Part shown: positions 14,965 to 24,119 of the stretch, one piece after another
Layout of the letters: every line of letters starts with the position of its first letter
Position numbering within the stretch: position 1 is the stretch's first letter
Source: Acidimicrobiia bacterium
GTDB taxonomy: Bacteria > Actinomycetota > Acidimicrobiia > UBA2766
Length of the DNA: 64,000 bases
Direction of reading: 5' to 3'
Assembly (NCBI GenBank): GCA_020850945.1
Contig: JADZDR010000004.1
Coordinates: forward strand, 54,072 to 118,071
The notes under the pieces: model-generated
Told to the model about the DNA's origin: nothing
Seen by the model: only the letters and a program-made list of their open reading frames with translations
Database searches by the model: none
Program-made: the position numbers and the translations under genes

Positions 14965-16473
14965 ATGCTGTGCAGGGCCGGTGGGAGAGCTCGACTGCGC
15001 GTCAGCGCGGCGCTCGTCGCCCTCGCGTGCGTCTGCCTGCCGCTCTTCGTGACGGGTGAGGGTGTCCGCGCCGTCCCCGCTGGGCCACCGTACGGCAGCA
15101 ACGAGTGGGTGCGCCGCGAGCTCGAGAACTGGGGGAGATCCTTCGAGCGGTACCGTGAGCAGCGGGCGACACCGGGCTTCCTCGACCGGGCCGTGCCGGT
15201 CGAGCGGAATCGGCTGCGGGCGTTCTGGGCGCCGGAGGACGCCACGCAGTTCCGGGGCCGGCCCCGTATGACGTTCACACGCTGGTCGACGACCCTCTTC
15301 ATGGGCGACCCGTGGCGCAACGAACCGAACTGGGAGGCAGCGGGTGGCGCCCACACCCGCGTGTACCTGCTGAACCGGTGGGGCGCGAAGCTCACCGGCG
15401 ACCTGTGGGGGCCGCCGGGGATGGCTCACACCGAGGCGACCTATCCACTCGTCGTGATCACGACCGGTTCGATCCAGGGCAGTGCCCGCATGTACTGGTG
15501 GGCCGCTCAGACCCTTGCCTCCCACGGCTACGTCGTCCTCACCTACGACGTGCAGGGCCAGGGGGAATCGGAGACCTTCGCCCACCACGCCGACGGCTCC
15601 ATCCGCTGCGACGGCGCCGACCAGCCGTCCGGCACCCCGTACTTCATCACCGAGCTCACGCCCTGTCCCGGCTTCCCGTTCCAGCAGTCGGCGAACTTCG
15701 GGGTGGGTGCCATCGACTCGTTCAACTTCGCCGTCTCGACACCCGGCTCGCCGTACGCCCACTGGCAGGACGGGACGGGGACGGCGCCGTACAACCCGTG
15801 GTACGAGCACATCGACCGCACCCGGACCGGGATCGCGGGGCATTCACTCGGCGCCGCGGCCGTGTCGTTCGTGCAGGCCCACCCCGAGTACCTGAACGCC
15901 GATCTGTCGGCGATCGTGGCCTGGGACAGCCTGAGCGCCTGCTCCGAATACGCGGACAGGGGTCCGCCACCGTTCGGCGGGGAGTGCCTCGAGCGTGGTG
16001 TGAACACGCCACGCGTCCCGGCCCTCGACCTGTCCGCCGACTACTTCCTGTCATTCCTCCCCGATCTCGGGCGGCCGCCGGATCCGAAGGAGCGCCACGC
16101 GGCGTTCGACCTCTGGCGCGAGCACGGCCAGGACGTCCTCACGATCTCGCTCCGAGGGAGCACGCATCTCGAGTTCACGTCGGTGCCGGGGGTGACACCG
16201 TTCCTGAGCGGGACGAAGTACGGACAGGACGTGTCGGCCTACTACACGCTCGCCTTCTTCGACACGTACGTGAAGGGGGACACGGCGGCTGCGGCACGCC
16301 TCGTCGACAGGACGGTGGAGGTCACACACCTCGACCTCATGGGCGTACCTGACCCGAGCCCAACGGTGCTCGACATCGCCGACCTCTCATCCCTCTACCA
16401 CGACTCTGCCGTCTCCGTCTCCGTCGCCGGTCTCTGCTTCACCGACTGGGGTGAACAGGCCGACGCCTGCTGA
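14965..16473 (+). CDS. Secreted alpha/beta hydrolase
   Basis: A 502-residue exported protein with an N-terminal signal (RLRVSAALVALACVCLPLFVTG, cleavage probably after GVRA). A hydrolase core follows: VVITTGSIQGSA, YVVLTYDVQGQGES, nucleophile elbow GIAGHSLGAA near residue 292-301, and a late His in GSTHLEFT. About four cysteines in the mature region may form disulfides. The arrangement is like secreted dienelactone-hydrolase or lipase-type esterases; the substrate is not predictable. Its last 87 bases overlap the oppositely oriented HELGH gene. Confidence 0.75.
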   Translation: MLCRAGGRARLRVSAALVALACVCLPLFVTGEGVRAVPAGPPYGSNEWVRRELENWGRSFERYREQRATPGFLDRAVPVERNRLRAFWAPEDATQFRGRPRMTFTRWSTTLFMGDPWRNEPNWEAAGGAHTRVYLLNRWGAKLTGDLWGPPGMAHTEATYPLVVITTGSIQGSARMYWWAAQTLASHGYVVLTYDVQGQGESETFAHHADGSIRCDGADQPSGTPYFITELTPCPGFPFQQSANFGVGAIDSFNFAVSTPGSPYAHWQDGTGTAPYNPWYEHIDRTRTGIAGHSLGAAAVSFVQAHPEYLNADLSAIVAWDSLSACSEYADRGPPPFGGECLERGVNTPRVPALDLSADYFLSFLPDLGRPPDPKERHAAFDLWREHGQDVLTISLRGSTHLEFTSVPGVTPFLSGTKYGQDVSAYYTLAFFDTYVKGDTAAAARLVDRTVEVTHLDLMGVPDPSPTVLDIADLSSLYHDSAVSVSVAGLCFTDWGEQADAC

Positions 16474-17022
16474 GACGTTCCGCTCGCGCCACTCGCCTGC
16501 CCGAATGCCCGGTGTCACCCGGGCGGGGCCCGTGAACCCCCCGACGGCTCCGTACAGACAGAGGACGAGTCCGGCCACGAGGACCGCGGCCCCGAACACC
16601 GCGACCCCGAGCGAGACCGCGCCGGCCATGTGCAAGGCGTCGAACCTCTCGCCGAGCACATAGGCCCAATCGTGCTCTCCGCCTATCAGCTCGAGTTGCT
16701 GTGTGGGTGCGTCCGCGATGTAGACGGATGCGTCGCGAGCGGAGGTTCCCGTCCATGCCAGACAGAGTGCCGTGCCGAGCAGCTCACGCCTCACCGCGAA
16801 GTACGCGGCGAGGCCGAGGGGCACGAGAACCTGGAGGCCGGTGCCCATCACGGCGGTCACGACATCCGGAAAAGGCAGCGTGAGCATGTGTCCGAGCTCG
16901 TGTACGCCCAGATCGACGTACGCGAGGACGGGGACGCGGCTCCCCCGGACGAACCCGAACCAGGCGAGAACACAGATCGCCATCGCGGCGCAGACGCGGC
17001 CTGAGAACGTGCGCCAGGACAT
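16387..17022 (-). CDS. Membrane protein with HELGH zinc-protease-like motif
   Basis: A 211-residue protein with about four to five membrane segments. DLGVHELGHMLTLPFPDVV near residues 37-55 contains the HExxH zinc motif inside a hydrophobic region, as in M50-like membrane proteases or related non-peptidase membrane proteins; a partner aspartate in a later helix is not obvious. The C-terminal 30 residues are Gly/Asp-rich. ATG at 17022 is chosen over a TTG at 17046. It is the last gene of the operon of acyl-CoA ligase, YdcF and D-threonine aldolase, with a 62-base gap. Its 3' end is antisense to the last 87 bases of the secreted hydrolase gene. Confidence 0.6.
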   Translation of the reverse strand: MSWRTFSGRVCAAMAICVLAWFGFVRGSRVPVLAYVDLGVHELGHMLTLPFPDVVTAVMGTGLQVLVPLGLAAYFAVRRELLGTALCLAWTGTSARDASVYIADAPTQQLELIGGEHDWAYVLGERFDALHMAGAVSLGVAVFGAAVLVAGLVLCLYGAVGGFTGPARVTPGIRAGEWRERNVSAGVGLFTPVGEAETGDGDGDGRVVVEG

Positions 17023-17084
17023 GTCGCGGTCGCGTTCCACAGTCAATCATCGGCCTGCGTGTCACGTTGCAGGAGCCGTCCTGG

Positions 17085-18113
17085 CTACCAGCCGCGCAGG
17101 TCGACCGGCCACGTCTCGAGCACCTCTTCTCCGCGGACCACGAACAGCCACTCGTGATACGCGACGGTCGGATCGACGTGTGCGGGAACGACACGCACTC
17201 GGTCCCCGACCCGCACAGGGCCGTTCGGGGCGAACGTGACATGCTCGTCGGAGCAGAACCACACGGTCGGTTCGGGGCCGGTGCCGAGACGCCCGACAGC
17301 CGGGTTTCCGTGGTCCATGCCGAGGGCCTTCAGCCCGCAGTCCGCGACAGCGAAGGTCGGCGCCTCACCCTGGCCGGAGACGGAGACCACGGTCGCGATG
17401 ATCGAGAGCGCGAGGCCGAACGGGAGGTCGAGCTTGCCGTACGCCGTGTCCATGAGGACGTACGAGCCCGCCTGGATCTCCGTGGCGAGCGTGTTCAGGT
17501 CGTAGGTGCCGGTGCCGCCCGCCGAGACCACCTCACCGCCCACGTCCGCGTGCGCGTGGGCCAGCATGTGCATGGACTGATCGCAGCCGGCACGACGGTC
17601 GTCCCGGTCCGCGAGGCCGACGACGTGACCTTCGTACCCCATGACCCCGCGCACGTCGAGCCCGGCAGCGCGGGCGAGGTCCGCGATTCGGCCGGCCGCG
17701 GCCGGCTCCACACCGCATCGCGGCAAGCCGACGTTCACGTCCACGAGCACCTCTTCGACACCCCCGGCGGCCGCGGCCGCAACCGTCTCGGCGGAGTCGA
17801 CCGCGACTGTCACACGGTGTCCGGCCGCCTTCAGCGTGCCGAGCCGGGAAGCGTCGAGGACCTCGTTCGCGAGGAGGAGATCGGCGCCGAGTCCCACGGC
17901 AGCCATCCCCTCCATCTCGCGCACGGTCGCGCACGTGAACGCGGCATGGCCGGCTGCAGCCTGCTCACGCGCGAGATGTGTGCACTTGTGCGCCTTCACG
18001 TGCGGACGGCACCGGCTGCCGGGCAGGGCGGCGGACATCGCGGCGATGTTCGCATCGAGGATGTCGGCGTCGACGACGAGGGCCGGTGTCGCGACATCCA
18101 GGAGAGACGTCAT
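17085..18113 (-). CDS. D-threonine aldolase-like PLP enzyme
   Basis: A 342-residue fold-type III (alanine-racemase-like) enzyme. RPHVKAHKC near residues 36-44 holds the PLP lysine. The C-terminal metal site reads PAHVDPT: the His-x-Asp pair is as in metal-dependent D-threonine aldolase, whereas eukaryotic D-serine dehydratase has His-x-Cys. It would split D-threonine or other D-3-hydroxy amino acids into glycine and an aldehyde. The ATG at 18113 has a GGAGG site nine bases upstream and overlaps the YdcF stop by four bases. Related proteins are also annotated DSD1 family or low-specificity D-threonine aldolase. Confidence 0.85.
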   Translation of the reverse strand: MTSLLDVATPALVVDADILDANIAAMSAALPGSRCRPHVKAHKCTHLAREQAAAGHAAFTCATVREMEGMAAVGLGADLLLANEVLDASRLGTLKAAGHRVTVAVDSAETVAAAAAGGVEEVLVDVNVGLPRCGVEPAAAGRIADLARAAGLDVRGVMGYEGHVVGLADRDDRRAGCDQSMHMLAHAHADVGGEVVSAGGTGTYDLNTLATEIQAGSYVLMDTAYGKLDLPFGLALSIIATVVSVSGQGEAPTFAVADCGLKALGMDHGNPAVGRLGTGPEPTVWFCSDEHVTFAPNGPVRVGDRVRVVPAHVDPTVAYHEWLFVVRGEEVLETWPVDLRGW

Positions 18114-18778
18114 CCGGTGTGGGCCTCCGGTCCACCGGGTGTGAGAACGCCACGCCCGGGTGGCCTCGCGGCCGCGGTGGCGATGGAAGGTGCTCCCACG
18201 GGTGCGCCGGGTGCGGATGTGGGGTACCACCGAAGCACGTACCAGTAGAAGGCGACGCAGTCCCGCAGCACGGACCGGATCTGGCCGAGGCCGAGCGGCC
18301 GTACGGTGTGCACGCCGGTCACCTCACGGAAGCCGAACCGGCGCAGGGCGAGCTTGGCGCGGGGCACGTGATACCAGTGGGTGGCGGCCGCGACCGATGT
18401 CCAGCCCTCTTGACGGGCGAGGCGGGCCGTGTTCCGTGCCGTGTGCCACGTCGTTGCCCCACCCTCGTCGAGCCAGACGTGGGCGGGATCGACCCCGTTC
18501 TCGAGGAGCACGTCGCGCATGACGGCGGCTTCGCTGTTCCCCCACGCGTCGACGCCGCCACTCACGAGGATCCGGGGCGTGAGGCCCCTGTCATGGGCGG
18601 CTTTGGCGGCATCGAGGCGGGCGAGGAGACGGCGGGACGGGCGACCGCTCCCGAACACCTCCGCCCCGAGCACGACCACGACGTCGACACGCCTCCGCTC
18701 GTCCCAGAGGCCGTCGACCAGGGTCGCGGTGAGATGGACGGCCAGCCAGCGGGCGAGGAACGCGAGGATGCTGCTCAT
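18110..18778 (-). CDS. YdcF/DUF218 family protein
   Basis: A 222-residue protein. VVVVLGAEVFGSGRPSRRLLARL near residues 33-55 and RILVSGGVDAWGNSEAAVM near 68-86 are the paired motifs of the YdcF-like (DUF218) family, followed by EGGATTWHTARNT and ATHWYHVPRA. The N-terminus has a hydrophobic stretch that may anchor it to the membrane. Relatives (SanA, ElyC) act in envelope maintenance, but the biochemical role is unresolved. Both ends overlap neighbouring genes by four bases, so it belongs to a co-translated unit. Confidence 0.8.
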   Translation of the reverse strand: MSSILAFLARWLAVHLTATLVDGLWDERRRVDVVVVLGAEVFGSGRPSRRLLARLDAAKAAHDRGLTPRILVSGGVDAWGNSEAAVMRDVLLENGVDPAHVWLDEGGATTWHTARNTARLARQEGWTSVAAATHWYHVPRAKLALRRFGFREVTGVHTVRPLGLGQIRSVLRDCVAFYWYVLRWYPTSAPGAPVGAPSIATAAARPPGRGVLTPGGPEAHTG

Positions 18779-20322
18779 GCCGGTCCATTCTTGCGCGTGG
18801 GGAGGGCCTCGGAGGCCAAGGCGGTGAGGGCCCGCTTGTCGGTCTTGTGCATGGGCGTGAGCGGAAGCGCGTCGACGATTCCGATTCGGTCCGGCACCTT
18901 GTAGTCGGCGATCCGCTCGCGGCACCACGCCCTTACCTCGTCCCGGTCGGGCGGCAGGGCGGGCTCGGCAGGTACGAGGAAGGCCACCCCCCCCTCCCCG
19001 AGGACGGAGTCGGGCACGCCGATCACGGCCGCCGCCGCCACGCCGGGATGATCGGTGAGAACGGCCTCGACTTCGGCCGGGTAGACGTTGTAGCCGCCTC
19101 GGATGTACATCTCCTTCCTCCTGCCCACGATCTCGAGGTTCCCGTCCGGTCGGAGACGGCCGAGATCTCCCGTGCGCAGCCAGTCACCGTCGAAGGCGGC
19201 AGCCGTCGCCTCGTCGTCCTGCCAGTAGCCACGCATCACGGCTTGCGACCGGCACTCGATCCCGCCGACTTCACCCGCGGCGACCTCTGTGTCGTCGTCC
19301 GCCACGAGGCGGACCTCGACACCGGCGACGGGCCTGCCCACGGTGTGGGCGACGATCTCGTCACGGGCACCCGGTTCCGTGCCCGTGGTCACGGCAGCCT
19401 CGGTGCACGTGTAGCGGGCGACGACCGGGCACCCCACGCGCGCGCGCACCTCGTGCACGAGTCCCGGTTCGATCGGTGCTCCACCCATCACGACCTGGCG
19501 CACACTCGAGAAGTCGGTCCGGTCGAAGGAGGGTTGGTCCAGCATGAGGCGCCACTGGGCCGGGACTCCCCCGACCACCGTTACCCCGTACTCCTCGATG
19601 AGGCGCAGGGTGCGGTCCGCCTTCCAAGGTGCCGGGGGAATGACCTGTGTCGTGCGCATGGCGAGATGCCCCCAGATCTTGGAGGTGAACCCCACATGCG
19701 CATACGGGACGCCGGCGAGATACACGTCGTGCTCCCCGGTCAGGGCGTCCTGGGCGTGCGCGACGGCGCGGAGGTTGTCGTGGTCGAACACGGCGCCCTT
19801 CGGCATGCCGGTCGTACCGGACGTCCAGACGAGAGCCACGACGTCAGAGGTGTCCCGCCCCGGATCGTGGCCACGGGGGATCGTCTCGAACACCCCGGCG
19901 AGCGCGGATCGCTCGAGCACGATCCCGGCATCGACGTCCCCGGGTGCGCGGCCGTCCTCGACGATCGTCACGGCCGGTTGTGTCTGTTCCACGATCCGGC
20001 GGAACTCGCCTTCCCCGAGGCGGGGATTCACGCCGCTCGTGATCGCTCCCGCCCGGCACGTTCCCATGTAGCAGATCGGATACGCGGCGCTGTTCGCGAT
20101 CCGCAGCACGACCACGTCGCCTCGCCCCACACCCTGCCCTGCGAGCCACGTGGCGAACGCGGCACTCGACCGCTCCCACTCGGAGTACGTCGTCGTGGCA
20201 GGGGAACCGTCCACGGTGGAGACGTCGACGAATGCGGGATGGTTCCCGTCCTCGGCCGCTGCCCGCACGAGGGCGTCGTCGACGAACCGGTCCCGCGCGA
20301 CGGCGGCGGCTATTCGTCCCAA
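18775..20322 (-). CDS. AMP-binding acyl-CoA synthetase
   Basis: A roughly 515-residue adenylate-forming ligase. Motifs: VWTSGTTGMPKGAVFDH (P-loop), the A4/A5 region with YTCTEAAVTTG, WLRTGDLGRLRPDGNLEIVGRRKEMYIRGGYNVYP (A7/A8) and MHKTDKRAL with the C-terminal catalytic lysine. GGYNVYPAEVEAVL is typical of FadD-type fatty-acid-CoA ligases. The start is uncertain: TTG at 20322 has CGAGG eight bases upstream; the frame stays open further, but that would run into the divergent hydrolase gene. First gene of the operon with YdcF, D-threonine aldolase and the HELGH protein. Confidence 0.85.
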   Translation of the reverse strand: MGRIAAAVARDRFVDDALVRAAAEDGNHPAFVDVSTVDGSPATTTYSEWERSSAAFATWLAGQGVGRGDVVVLRIANSAAYPICYMGTCRAGAITSGVNPRLGEGEFRRIVEQTQPAVTIVEDGRAPGDVDAGIVLERSALAGVFETIPRGHDPGRDTSDVVALVWTSGTTGMPKGAVFDHDNLRAVAHAQDALTGEHDVYLAGVPYAHVGFTSKIWGHLAMRTTQVIPPAPWKADRTLRLIEEYGVTVVGGVPAQWRLMLDQPSFDRTDFSSVRQVVMGGAPIEPGLVHEVRARVGCPVVARYTCTEAAVTTGTEPGARDEIVAHTVGRPVAGVEVRLVADDDTEVAAGEVGGIECRSQAVMRGYWQDDEATAAAFDGDWLRTGDLGRLRPDGNLEIVGRRKEMYIRGGYNVYPAEVEAVLTDHPGVAAAAVIGVPDSVLGEGGVAFLVPAEPALPPDRDEVRAWCRERIADYKVPDRIGIVDALPLTPMHKTDKRALTALASEALPTRKNGPA

Positions 20323-20407
20323 GTGATCGACCTCGGTTCGAGTGAAAGAAGAGCAACCGTGCGGACACTCTTCGGTTGCGGATGATACGGCGAGGGGAGA
20401 TCCGGGC

Positions 20408-21649
20408 ATGCAAGCATCACGACGACTCACGGCGGGCATCGGCATCTTCGCCGTCCTCGTGACCCTTGTGGTGACAGGTCCCGTGACGGCGGCAGGGGTT
20501 CCCCTGCGGTACGTCGACATCGTCTTCGACACAGTCGACGTGACCCGGGACGTGCCGTACGGCGAGGCAGTCACGTGGAACGGGACTCCGGTCACGCTGC
20601 GGGCCGATGTCTACGAACCGCGTGGCGATCCCGCCACGAACCGGCGGGCCGTCGTTCTCGTGCACGGCGGCGGGTTCGCCGTCGGGTCGAAGTCGAACCT
20701 CGCCGCCGAGGGGATGGAGCTCGCCCGGCGCGGCTACGTGGCCGTGTCCGTGGACTACCGGCTCGTGGCACCACCCCAGATGACCTGGTGCAGCCTCGCG
20801 CCGGAGGGTCCGGAATGTGACCAGCGTCTCCCCGCAGCCATCGCGGACGCGGCGGAGGACGTGGGTGAGGCGATCGGCGTGATACGTGAACATGCGGGCG
20901 AGATGCGAGTCGACCCGGACGCGATCGCCGTCTTCGGGCATTCGGCGGGGGCGGTGACCTCGCTCTACCTCGCGCGCGGGACTATCCCCGGGAGCGGCGG
21001 AGAACCGGCCCCCACCCCCTCCGTCCAGGCTGCCGTGTCGCTCATGGGTGCCGTCGCCCCCGAGGACATGGTGGCCGGAGCCGCCCCGTCGCTCCTCGTG
21101 CACGGCACGGAGGACACCGTCGTCCCCTACGCCGCCGTCGAGGAGATCCATGCGACGGGGCTCACCCTGGGGAACGACTCACGTCTCCTGACCCACGTCG
21201 GCGCTGGACACGGCTTCGACGCCGAGGAGACGGAGGTCACCCGGCGGCATGTGGTCGCGTTCCTCGATGATGTCCTCCAGCCCGCCGGTCGCGACAGGGT
21301 GGAGGTCGTCCTCTCCGGCGGCCAGACAGGTGCGGTCGCGGGGCGCCTCGCCGAGGGTGACATCCGGTTCACGCAGGGCGGGCCGGGCCGTGTCACGGGT
21401 GTGAGCGGGTCGGGGCGGCTCGCGACTCCGGAGGGTGTTGCCACCGTGTCGATCCAGGTGAGCTCGATCCTCTTCGTGCCGCTCTGGTTCGGGTCGATCC
21501 GTGTCTCCGGGGGAGGGTTGCCGAGCGTGTCGATGCCTGTGTTCCTCGGGTCCACGTCGGCGAGCGCCGCGCGCGCGTACGGGTCGGCGTCCTGGTTCAC
21601 GGGACGTCTCGTCCCCTTCACGCTGCACTGGTCGGTCGAGCAGGCCTGA
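20408..21649 (+). CDS. Secreted carboxylesterase (alpha/beta hydrolase 3-like)
   Basis: A 413-residue exported protein. The signal peptide (RRLTAGIGIFAVLVTLVVTGPVTAAG) follows an ATG with a GGGGAG ribosome site. The hydrolase domain has VLVHGGGFAVGSKS near residue 82 (HGGG oxyanion motif), VFGHSAGAVT near 178 (nucleophile), LLVHGTEDTVVP and a histidine in VGAGHGF. The C-terminal 110 residues, after the hydrolase core, are beta-rich (GRDRVEVVLSGG ... FTLHWS) and resemble no domain I know. It likely cleaves esters outside the cell. Divergent from the acyl-CoA ligase gene. Confidence 0.8.
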   Translation: MQASRRLTAGIGIFAVLVTLVVTGPVTAAGVPLRYVDIVFDTVDVTRDVPYGEAVTWNGTPVTLRADVYEPRGDPATNRRAVVLVHGGGFAVGSKSNLAAEGMELARRGYVAVSVDYRLVAPPQMTWCSLAPEGPECDQRLPAAIADAAEDVGEAIGVIREHAGEMRVDPDAIAVFGHSAGAVTSLYLARGTIPGSGGEPAPTPSVQAAVSLMGAVAPEDMVAGAAPSLLVHGTEDTVVPYAAVEEIHATGLTLGNDSRLLTHVGAGHGFDAEETEVTRRHVVAFLDDVLQPAGRDRVEVVLSGGQTGAVAGRLAEGDIRFTQGGPGRVTGVSGSGRLATPEGVATVSIQVSSILFVPLWFGSIRVSGGGLPSVSMPVFLGSTSASAARAYGSASWFTGRLVPFTLHWSVEQA

Positions 21650-21662
21650 GGACGGGCGCGAC

Positions 21663-23120
21663 TCAGAACTTGATGGCGGACATCTCGGGGATCCACTCCG
21701 TCGCGGCCCGGATCGCACGCTGCCACGCGGCTGCGTGGTCGGCACGGCGTGTGTCGTCCCAGTTCGGTTCGAAGACGCGGTCGACATCCGGGATCGCGAC
21801 GGCTTGGTCCATGTCGAAGGTGCCGGCGGCGAGACCGGCAAGCAGTCCTGCCCCGAGGGCCGTCGCCTCGATCTGGGCCGAGCGGTCGACCGGTACCCCC
21901 AACATGTCGGCCTGAACCTGGCAGAGGGTGTCGGAGGTCGCTGCGCCGCCGTCGACGCGGAGACGTTCCACGGCGGTTCCGGACTCGAGCTCGACTGCCC
22001 GCACGCACTCCGTCACGCGGGCGGCGATGCCCTCGAGCGTCGCTCGGGCGAGGTGGCTCCGCTCCGTTCCGAGCGTCATGCCCACGATCGTGCCGCGTGC
22101 CCCGTAGTCCCAGTAGGGAGTGCCGAGACCGAGCAGGCCAGGTACGAAGTGGACGCCGTCCGTGCTCTCCACCGAGGCCGCGAGGGCCGATGCCTCTTCG
22201 GGTGAGGCGACGATCCCCATCTCGACGAGGCCGCGCACCGCCTCGCCGCCTGTGATCACGGTGGCCTCGAGCCCGTACCAGGCGTCGTCCCCGGTGGTGG
22301 CTACGACGATCGGGTAGGCGGCGATCTCCCCGACCTCGTGCAGCTCGTGCCCGAGGTTCACGTCGGTCATGCACGCCGTGCCGAAGGTCGTCTTGACCAC
22401 GTTCTCGCGCAGGCCGCCCTGGCCCACGAGCGAGCCCTGCTGGTCGCCGAGGAGCGCCCCGAGGGGAAGGCGGACATCGCCGATGGTGACCTCGCCGCAG
22501 ATCCCGGATGTGGGCACGATGGTGGGCAGGGCGGTTTCGGGGAGGTCGAGCGCGGAGACGACGTCGGGGTCCCAACCCGAGGCATCCGCCCGGACGAGGC
22601 CGGTCACACCGGCGTTCGTGAGGTCGGTGACGTGGAGGCGGCCCGCACTGAGCCTCCACGCGAGCCAGGTGTCGAGCGTCCCGAAGCGCAGCGATTCCCG
22701 TGCCACTCCGGAGCGCTCGGCCTGCTGCACGAGCCACGCCGCCTTCGTCCCCGAGTTGTTCGGGGCCATGCGAATCCCCTGCGCGCCAAGCGCGAGGCAC
22801 TCGCCGAGCGTGCGCAGGTCCTGCCAGCCCAGGGCCGGCCCGACCGGCGTGCCCGTCGACGCGTCCCAGACGACTGTCGTCGCCCTCTGCACGGCTATCC
22901 CGACGGCGGTCACGGCATCGTCCCCGACCTCGGTGAGCACCCTCGTTGCCGCTTCGGTGGCGGCGGTTGCGAGCTCGTCGGCGTCGTGTTCGACCAGGCC
23001 CGGCGCCGGCGCGTCGGGCACTGTGGCGATCTGGTGCTGTGCGACGATCCGGCCGTCCGGGTCCAAGGCGACACCGCGGACGCTCGTCGTTCCGAGGTCG
23101 ATGACGAGAGTGTGTCCCAT
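21663..23120 (-). CDS. glpK: FGGY-family glycerol kinase
   Basis: A 485-residue ATP-dependent sugar/polyol kinase. DLGTTSVRGVALD at residues 8-20 is the phosphate-1 motif. GWQDLRT, DTWLAWRLS, LLGDQQGSLVGQG and the C-terminal RVDGGAATSDTLCQVQADMLGVPV follow the order of glycerol kinases, including the FGGY C-terminal signature. It would form sn-glycerol-3-phosphate in the cytoplasm. Context supports this: glpD and an alkyl-DHAP-synthase-like oxidase lie about 3 kb away on the same strand. Another FGGY substrate is possible, but the motif set favours glycerol. Confidence 0.85.
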   Translation of the reverse strand: MGHTLVIDLGTTSVRGVALDPDGRIVAQHQIATVPDAPAPGLVEHDADELATAATEAATRVLTEVGDDAVTAVGIAVQRATTVVWDASTGTPVGPALGWQDLRTLGECLALGAQGIRMAPNNSGTKAAWLVQQAERSGVARESLRFGTLDTWLAWRLSAGRLHVTDLTNAGVTGLVRADASGWDPDVVSALDLPETALPTIVPTSGICGEVTIGDVRLPLGALLGDQQGSLVGQGGLRENVVKTTFGTACMTDVNLGHELHEVGEIAAYPIVVATTGDDAWYGLEATVITGGEAVRGLVEMGIVASPEEASALAASVESTDGVHFVPGLLGLGTPYWDYGARGTIVGMTLGTERSHLARATLEGIAARVTECVRAVELESGTAVERLRVDGGAATSDTLCQVQADMLGVPVDRSAQIEATALGAGLLAGLAAGTFDMDQAVAIPDVDRVFEPNWDDTRRADHAAAWQRAIRAATEWIPEMSAIKF

Positions 23121-23201
23121 GGTCCGCTATTGAAGCATGTGCGATGGGAGGTGGGGGGCAGCTAGCGTGACCGGACTCACACGGCGCAGTCTGGAGGGCG
23201 T

Positions 23202-24089
23202 ATGCGGATCGGCATGTGGATTGAACCCGGATCGGCCGGCAGGTTCGAGACCGACTTGCAGGCGGCGGCGGATGCCGGCTTCGGGTCAGCGTGGACGCCG
23301 CAGATCTTCGGTCCCGATGCCCTCACGATGATCGCCGCGGTCGCCCGAGACGTACCCGAGATCCGCGTCGGCACGGCAGTCGTGCCGGTGTGGCTGCGCC
23401 ATCCGACCATGCTCGCCGCCCAGGCGCTCACGGTGCAACAGATCATCGGCGAGCGTTTCGTGCTCGGCATCGGTCTCGCCCACCAGTTGGTCGTGGAAGG
23501 TATGTACGGCATCCCGTTCGAGCGCCCCGCCCAGTACATGGAGGAGTACCTCTCGGTGCTCACACCCCTGCTGGAGGCGGGGAGCGTCTCGTTCGCGGGC
23601 GAGCGATTCACAGTGAACGGAACCGTGTCGGTGCACGCTCCCGCTCCGCCGGTCATCGTCGCCGCCCTCGGCCCGAAGATGCTCGAGACGGCGGGTCGCC
23701 TCGCGGCCGGGACCGTGACCTGGATGACAGGTGTCGAGACGATCCGCAACCACACCGTCCCGACGATTCGGGCGGCGGCGGAGGCCGCCGGCCGGGCCGA
23801 GCCGGAGGTCGTCGTCGGCCTCCCCGTCAGCGTCACCGACGACGTCGACGCGTCGCGGGCGGTCTGCGCGCAGGAGTTCGCCGTATACGGCAGCCTCCCG
23901 TCCTACCGGGCGATGCTCGACAGGGAGGGTGCAGCGGGTCCGGCGGATGTCGGTCTGATCGGAGACGAGTCGGCGGTCGACGCCGCAATCGACGCCCTCG
24001 CCGCGAGCGGTGCCACCGAGCTGATCGCTGTCGTGTACGACCCCGCGACCCGCGATCGTACGCTCGACCTCCTTCGCCGCCGCCTCTGA
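23202..24089 (+). CDS. LLM-class flavin/F420-dependent oxidoreductase
   Basis: A 295-residue TIM-barrel protein of the luciferase-like superfamily. MRIGMWIEPGSAGRFET at the N-terminus, VRVGTAVVPVWLRHPTMLAAQALT near residue 52-75 and the glycine-containing loop FVLGIGLAH near 88 are characteristic. Many actinobacterial members use F420 instead of FMN; the cofactor cannot be settled by eye. Ribosome site CTGGAGGG precedes the ATG. Divergent from glpK with an 81-base gap. Confidence 0.85.
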   Translation: MRIGMWIEPGSAGRFETDLQAAADAGFGSAWTPQIFGPDALTMIAAVARDVPEIRVGTAVVPVWLRHPTMLAAQALTVQQIIGERFVLGIGLAHQLVVEGMYGIPFERPAQYMEEYLSVLTPLLEAGSVSFAGERFTVNGTVSVHAPAPPVIVAALGPKMLETAGRLAAGTVTWMTGVETIRNHTVPTIRAAAEAAGRAEPEVVVGLPVSVTDDVDASRAVCAQEFAVYGSLPSYRAMLDREGAAGPADVGLIGDESAVDAAIDALAASGATELIAVVYDPATRDRTLDLLRRRL

Positions 24090-24119
24090 GTCGCGTCTCG
24101 AACCGGGAACCGGCGACGT

